Assembly: GCF_004367745.1 (NCBI RefSeq)
Contig: NZ_CP037993.1
Coordinates: 868,001 to 932,000, forward strand
DNA length: 64,000 nt
Source: Herbaspirillum huttiense
GTDB lineage: Bacteria; Pseudomonadota; Gammaproteobacteria; Burkholderiales; Burkholderiaceae_D
Reading direction: 5' to 3'
The translations under genes were made by a program, and so were the position numbers. Of the stretch, positions 59,881-64,000 are shown in pieces; within the stretch, counting starts at the first letter, position 1, and every line of letters begins with the position of its first letter. The notes under the pieces were generated by a model, which was not told the DNA's origin, did not search any database, and saw nothing but the letters and a program-made list of their open reading frames with translations.

Positions 59881-61089
59881 ATGAGCAAGAACAATCCCAA
59901 TCAATTTGATGTCGCCATCATCGGCGCCGGTGCGGCCGGCATGATGTGCGCCGCCGTGGCCGGACAACGCGGACGGCGCGTGGTGCTCATCGACCATGCC
60001 GGCAAGCTGGCCGAGAAGATCCGCATCTCCGGCGGTGGCCGCTGCAATTTCACCAATGTGGGGGCGGGCCCGCAGCACTATCTCTCGCAGAATCCGCATT
60101 TCTGCCGCAGCGCCTTGTCGCGTTATACGCCGCAGGATTTCATCGGGCTGGTCAAGCGCCATCGCATCGGTTTCCATGAGAAGCACAAGGGGCAGCTCTT
60201 CTGCGATGACTCCGCCGAGGACATCATCGCCATGCTCAAGGCCGAGTGCGAGGCGGGCAACGTCAGCTGGCGCATGCCCTGCACGGTGCAGGAGGTCGGC
60301 AAGAGCGGTGAACAGTTCCGCATCGCTACCAGTGCCGGCGAGATCCAGGCCAGCAGTCTGGTGATTGCGACCGGCGGCTTGTCCATTCCCAAGATCGGGG
60401 CCACCGATTTTGCCTATCGCATCGCGCGCCAGTTCGACCTGAAGCTGGTGGAGACGCGTCCCGGCCTGGTGCCGCTGACCTTCGACGGCAAGGCCTGGCA
60501 GTCGCTCACCGAACTGGCCGGCATCGCGCTGGAGGTGTCGGTGGAGACCGGCGAGAAGAAGGAGCGCGGGCATTTCCTTGAAGACCTGCTGTTCACTCAT
60601 CGCGGGCTGTCCGGGCCGGCCATCCTGCAGATTTCCAGTTTCTGGAGGCCGGGCACGCCGCTGCGGCTCAATCTCTTGCCGGAACTGGATGTGGCGCAGT
60701 TGCTGATCCACGGCAAGGGCACGCTGAAGAAGAATCTCGGCAATCTGCTGGGACAGTGGCTGCCCAACCGCCTGGCCGAAGGCTGGCTCAAGATCAATGG
60801 CTTCGATGCCAACGCGCGCATTGCCGACATGCCCGACAAGTCGCTCAAGAAGCTGGGTGACTCGCTCAATCATTGGGTGATCCTGCCCAGTGGCTCGGAA
60901 GGCTATCGCAAGGCCGAGGTCACGCTGGGCGGCGTCGATACGCGCGAGCTGTCGCAGCAGACCATGATGGCCAACAAGGTGCCGGGATTGCATTTCATCG
61001 GCGAAGCGACGGACGTGACCGGCTGGCTCGGCGGCTACAATTTCCAGTGGGCGTGGGCCTCAGGCGTGGCGGCGGGTTCCGCGGTGTGA
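59881..61089 (+). CDS. BaiN/YhiN-family FAD-dependent oxidoreductase
   Basis: This encodes 402 residues of the HI0933-like flavoprotein family. The N-terminal FAD-binding Rossmann motif is VAIIGAGAAGMMCAAVAGQR, followed by KIRISGGGRCNFTN, typical of the family, then FCDDSAEDIIAML, LVIATGGLSIPKIG and the C-terminal GLHFIGEATDVTGWLGGYN. Members of this family include bile-acid steroid reductases in gut bacteria, but most have no known substrate. The ATG at 59881 has GGAGGAAGC upstream. It is the last gene before the rpsU region and is probably transcribed alone. Confidence 0.9.
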   Translation: MSKNNPNQFDVAIIGAGAAGMMCAAVAGQRGRRVVLIDHAGKLAEKIRISGGGRCNFTNVGAGPQHYLSQNPHFCRSALSRYTPQDFIGLVKRHRIGFHEKHKGQLFCDDSAEDIIAMLKAECEAGNVSWRMPCTVQEVGKSGEQFRIATSAGEIQASSLVIATGGLSIPKIGATDFAYRIARQFDLKLVETRPGLVPLTFDGKAWQSLTELAGIALEVSVETGEKKERGHFLEDLLFTHRGLSGPAILQISSFWRPGTPLRLNLLPELDVAQLLIHGKGTLKKNLGNLLGQWLPNRLAEGWLKINGFDANARIADMPDKSLKKLGDSLNHWVILPSGSEGYRKAEVTLGGVDTRELSQQTMMANKVPGLHFIGEATDVTGWLGGYNFQWAWASGVAAGSAV

Positions 61090-61227
61090 GGGAGGCCTGG
61101 AAGGCAGGTGTTGGACTTTTTCCTTCATTTGCCCTTGACTTCAGGTGAAGGATCATCTTGACTGTGATAAGTGCCTGATTCTTATCCGTTTTTTACCACG
61201 GTGGTGGAAAAAATGCCACGTTTGGCC

Positions 61228-61256
61228 TTCCAATCGGGTGCCAGTGCTGCTACAAT
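61228..61256 (+). promoter_or_regulatory. likely sigma-70 promoter of rpsU
   Basis: TTCCAA (61228-61233) and TACAAT (61251-61256) are 17 bp apart, 45 bp upstream of the rpsU start. The -10 matches four of six consensus bases. Confidence 0.6.
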
Positions 61257-61301
61257 CGCTTTCTTTGCTAATCCAACCTAACCTTTCTGGTTTGAATTTA
61301 C

Positions 61302-61514
61302 ATGACCACTATTCGCGTTAAAGAGAACGAGCCGTTCGAAGTTGCAATGCGTCGCTTCAAGCGCACCATCGAGAAGACCGGTCTGCTGACCGAACTGCGC
61401 GCACGCGAGTTCTACGAAAAGCCGACCGCTGAGCGCAAGCGCAAGCTGGCTGCTGCCGTGAAGCGTCACTACAAGCGTATCCGCAGCCAACAGCTGCCGA
61501 AGAAGCTGTACTAA
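61302..61514 (+). CDS. rpsU: 30S ribosomal protein S21
   Basis: This encodes 70 very basic residues. It begins [20 protein letters not shown] and ends [12 protein letters not shown], the full standard length. S21 helps start translation by positioning the anti-Shine-Dalgarno end of 16S rRNA. It opens the macromolecular synthesis cluster rpsU-yqeY-dnaG (rpoD expected next, beyond the window). An intrinsic terminator follows, so most transcripts probably end there and only some continue into yqeY and dnaG. Confidence 0.98.
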   Translation: MTTIRVKENEPFEVAMRRFKRTIEKTGLLTELRAREFYEKPTAERKRKLAAAVKRHYKRIRSQQLPKKLY

Positions 61515-61550
61515 GAATTTCTCGCCGCGCACTCGTGCGGCCGATGTGTA

Positions 61551-61584
61551 AACCCGCTCCGGTGTTGGTCCGCAGCGGGTTTTC
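61551..61584 (+). terminator. intrinsic terminator after rpsU
   Basis: AAACCCGCT (61551-61559) pairs with AGCGGGTTT (61575-61583), followed by a short T run. It sits between rpsU and yqeY and could attenuate transcription of yqeY-dnaG. Confidence 0.82.
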
Positions 61585-61811
61585 GCATTTATTCCCGATT
61601 TGTCGAGGTGTTTTCTCCGGCTGCCTGGCTGGCCTGGTTTTTCCTGTTGGCAGCCCCAAATAGGAAGGAAAGCACCAATTCGGGCTGGCGATAAGCCCAT
61701 CCATGTTCTACGATGCCAAGACCGGGCCTTGCCTTGTTGCTGCCCGGAATACTGGATGCGGGATGGCGCCAGATCGCAGAATACTCATCCACCTCATCTT
61801 CGGAGTACCCC

Positions 61812-62258
61812 ATGGGTTTGAAAGAGCAGATCACGGAAGACATGAAGGCCGCCATGCGCGCCAAGGATATGGGCAAGCTGGGCACCATCCGCCTCTTGAC
61901 CGCCGCGATGAAGCAGAAGGAAGTCGATGAGCGCGTCGAACTGACCGACGCCCACGTGCTGGCCATCATCGACAAGATGGTCAAGCAGCGCAAGGATTCC
62001 ATCTCCCAGTTCGAAGCCGGCGGCCGCCAGGACCTGGCTGACGTTGAAAAGGCCGAGCTGGCCGTGCTGGCCACCTACATGCCGGCCAGCCTGTCGGATG
62101 AGGAGATCAAGGCTGAAGTCCAGGCCGCCGTGGCTGCCACCGGTGCTGCCGGTCCCCAGGACATGGGCAAGGTGATGGGCGTGCTGAAGCCCAAGCTGGC
62201 CGGACGTGCCGACATGACAGCGGTGTCCGCCCTGGTCAAGGCCGCGCTGGCTTCGTAA
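61812..62258 (+). CDS. yqeY: GatB/YqeY-family protein
   Basis: This encodes 148 residues, the usual size. It begins MGLKEQITEDMKAAMRAKD and contains LGTIRLLTAAMKQKEVDER, KRKDSISQFEAGGRQDL-like helical segments and MPASLSDEEIKAEV, ending with a GatB/YqeY tail domain (GKVMGVLKPKLAGRADM). The family resembles the tail domain of the amidotransferase GatB, but its own role is not established; it is widely found between rpsU and dnaG. The ATG at 61812 has GGAG upstream. It is 40 bp from dnaG and surely co-transcribed. Confidence 0.93.
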   Translation: MGLKEQITEDMKAAMRAKDMGKLGTIRLLTAAMKQKEVDERVELTDAHVLAIIDKMVKQRKDSISQFEAGGRQDLADVEKAELAVLATYMPASLSDEEIKAEVQAAVAATGAAGPQDMGKVMGVLKPKLAGRADMTAVSALVKAALAS

Positions 62259-62298
62259 GCAGCCCCTTCGCCTCGTTACCTAACGCCCCGCTGCCCAG

Positions 62299-64000
62299 GT
62301 GATTCCTCAGTCGTTCATCCAGGACCTGCTCAACCGCGTCGACATCGTCGACGTGGTCGGTCGCTATGTGCAACTGAAGAAGGGCGGCGCCAACTTCATG
62401 GGCCTGTGCCCCTTTCACAACGAGAAATCCCCCAGCTTCACCGTCAGCCCGACCAAGCAGTTCTATCACTGTTTCGGCTGCGGCGCGCATGGTACGGCGA
62501 TCAGTTTCCTGATCGAGTATTCCGGCATGGGATTCGTGGAAGCGGTGAAGGATCTGGCCCAGAACGTGGGCATGGTGGTGCCCGAGCGCGAAGACAACAT
62601 CCCCCTGGCACAGCGCCAGGAAAAGCAGGCCAAGAGCATGGCCCTGTCGGACGTGATGACGCGTGCCAACGATTTCTATCGTCATCAGTTGCGCAGTGCG
62701 CAGCCGGCGATTGCCTATCTCAAGGGACGCGGACTGACCGGAGAAGTCGCTGCCCGCTTTGGCCTGGGCTATTCGCCGGACGAATGGGACAGCCTGCGCC
62801 AGGTCTTCCCTGATTACGAGAACGAAGTGCTGGTCGAGTCCGGCCTCGTCATCGACAAGAGCGAAGAGGGTGGTGGCCATCGCAAGCGGTATGACCGCTT
62901 CCGTGGCCGGATCATGTTCCCCATCCGCAATACCAAGGGCCAGGTGATCGGCTTTGGTGGCCGGGTGATGGACGGTGGTGAACCGAAGTACCTGAACTCG
63001 CCCGAAACGCCGCTGTTCCAGAAGGGCAGCGAGCTGTATGGCCTGTTCGAGGCGCGCCAGGCGATCCGCGAGGCGGGTTATGTGCTGGTCACCGAAGGCT
63101 ACATGGATGTGGTGGCGCTGGCCCAGCTGGGTTTCCCGCAGGCCGTGGCCACATTGGGAACGGCATGTACGCCCATCCACGTGCAAAAGCTGGTGCGCCA
63201 GACCGATGAAGTGATCTTCAGCTTCGACGGCGACAACGCCGGCCGCCGCGCCGCCCGCCGCGCGCTGGAGGCCTGTCTGCCGCATGCGTCGGACAACAAG
63301 ACCATCAAGTTCCTGTTCCTGCCCAAGGAACACGACCCTGACAGTTACGTGCGCGAGATGGGCGCGCCGGCCTTTGAAGAGCAGATCCGCGAAGCCATGC
63401 CGCTGTCGCAGTTCCTGCTGAAGGAAATCATCGGCGAGAACGACTTGCGTACGCCCGAAGGCCGCGCTCATGCGCAGTTTGCTGCCAAGCCGCTGCTGCA
63501 GGCCTTGCCGGCATCCGGCCTGCGTTTGCAGATCGTGCGCAGCGTGGCCCAGGCCACGCAGACCACGCCGGCCGAGCTGGAAGTGCTGTTTGAGCTGGAA
63601 AAGCCGGTGGCGCGCGTACGCAGCGCCCCGCCGCGCACCAAGCGCACCGCCCCGGTCGGGCTGGAGCGCCAGATCATGCGGCTGCTGGTGGCACATCCGC
63701 AACTCTCGGCCGACCTCGATGCCGCCGCGCTGGAAGCCATCGCCCGCATCGCGCCGGATCAGGCTGAACTGCTGGCGCACCTGGTCGGTGTGGCCCAGGG
63801 CATGGGCGAACAGGCCAATTTCGCCGCGCTGGTGGAGCACCTGCGCGAGGGTGGCCCCGAGTTTGACTCGATGATCGCGGAAATCGCGGCCGAGTCGGAA
63901 TCCGAATTTGATGTGGTGCGGGCCGAGATGGCCGGTGCCATCCGCCAGGCCAGGATCCGCGCGCTCGATGACGAGATGCAGATGCTGGTGGCCTCCAACC
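62299..64000 (+). CDS. dnaG: DNA primase DnaG, cut at the window end
   Basis: The frame starts at a GTG (62299) and is still open at the window end, so about 567 codons are present. The zinc-binding domain is complete, with CPFH and CFGC spaced as in other CHC2 zinc domains. The TOPRIM catalytic core shows VLVTEGYMDVVALAQLGF, then the SFDGDNAGRRAARRAL motif, and LPKEHDPDSYV follows. The C-terminal DnaB-interacting domain begins around residue 450 and is cut. DnaG makes RNA primers at the replication fork. The start has only a weak AGG before it, but MIPQSFIQDLLNRVDIVDVV matches the family N-terminus. Confidence 0.97.
   Translation, partial: MIPQSFIQDLLNRVDIVDVVGRYVQLKKGGANFMGLCPFHNEKSPSFTVSPTKQFYHCFGCGAHGTAISFLIEYSGMGFVEAVKDLAQNVGMVVPEREDNIPLAQRQEKQAKSMALSDVMTRANDFYRHQLRSAQPAIAYLKGRGLTGEVAARFGLGYSPDEWDSLRQVFPDYENEVLVESGLVIDKSEEGGGHRKRYDRFRGRIMFPIRNTKGQVIGFGGRVMDGGEPKYLNSPETPLFQKGSELYGLFEARQAIREAGYVLVTEGYMDVVALAQLGFPQAVATLGTACTPIHVQKLVRQTDEVIFSFDGDNAGRRAARRALEACLPHASDNKTIKFLFLPKEHDPDSYVREMGAPAFEEQIREAMPLSQFLLKEIIGENDLRTPEGRAHAQFAAKPLLQALPASGLRLQIVRSVAQATQTTPAELEVLFELEKPVARVRSAPPRTKRTAPVGLERQIMRLLVAHPQLSADLDAAALEAIARIAPDQAELLAHLVGVAQGMGEQANFAALVEHLREGGPEFDSMIAEIAAESESEFDVVRAEMAGAIRQARIRALDDEMQMLVASN

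Noticed and set aside
61188..61210. Hairpin TTTTTTACCAC...GGTGGAAAAAA before rpsU as a terminator
   Set aside because: The T run comes before the stem and A follows it on the plus strand, with the same problem on the minus strand. The stem itself is weak.
62236..63840. 534-codon open frame on the minus strand
   Set aside because: Antisense to dnaG, which has intact zinc and TOPRIM motifs.
1..64000. CRISPR arrays, prophage, secretion or defence islands
   Set aside because: No regularly spaced direct repeats with spacers, phage structural genes, or restriction or toxin-antitoxin modules were seen beyond the small tRNA-linked remnant.

Overview
The window looks like chromosome of a high-GC betaproteobacterium of the Oxalobacteraceae, most likely Herbaspirillum or a close relative. 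This is inferred from overall protein character, the type B L31 protein, MutL with an endonuclease motif, AddAB-type rather than RecBCD-type recombination genes, the rpsU-yqeY-dnaG order and the abundance of c-di-GMP proteins. No database search was possible. Most of the 64 kb is ordinary core genome with dense, mostly intact genes.

Layout. 1-7.0 kb: a LysR regulator fragment, an isochorismatase-type hydrolase, then a five-gene sugar operon (P-loop kinase, periplasmic binding protein, ABC ATPase, permease, AGE-family sugar isomerase). 7.0-10.8 kb, minus strand: a membrane GGDEF protein with a periplasmic solute-binding protein directly downstream, and an orphan MetQ-like binding protein. 10.9-12.3 kb: an intact tRNA-Met, a truncated second copy of its 3' part, and between them about 1 kb of degraded mobile DNA (IS21 remnant, Vsr-like fragment, small AT-rich ORF). 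12.3-17.4 kb: miaA, mutL and a chemoreceptor. 17.8-20.9 kb: a 1005-residue PAS/GAF/GGDEF/EAL protein. 21.3-27.7 kb: dedA, amiC, tsaE, queG and a penicillin-acylase-family enzyme.

27.7-34.5 kb: a C4-dicarboxylate module. The sensor-regulator pair DctS/DctR and an AEC transporter are divergent from the TRAP transporter dctPQM, with a perfect 14-bp palindrome between the two halves. 34.5-34.9 kb: a gene-free stretch of stacked hairpins ending in a strong intrinsic terminator, a candidate small RNA. 34.9-41.4 kb: VOC protein, O6-alkylguanine methyltransferase, xerD, ybaK, plsY, tsaD, ybiB and a small HTH protein. 41.4-47.7 kb: a 1-kb gene-free region, a membrane GGDEF/EAL protein, a MATE exporter and an ArnT-like glycosyltransferase. 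47.8-50.2 kb: rpmE2, rho, trxA. 50.6-56.9 kb: AddB-like and AddA-like DNA repair subunits. 57.2-61.1 kb: a CPA2 cation:proton antiporter translationally coupled to a YbdK-type glutamate-cysteine ligase-like enzyme, then a BaiN/YhiN flavoprotein. 61.2-64 kb: rpsU, yqeY and dnaG (cut by the window end).

The less ordinary observations are the tRNA-linked mobile remnant, the candidate small RNA, a family of AT-rich 9-bp-period repeats at the 3' ends of four genes, the coupling of the antiporter to YbdK, and the pairing of a GGDEF receptor with a periplasmic binding protein. I found no CRISPR array, prophage, or convincing large undescribed system.
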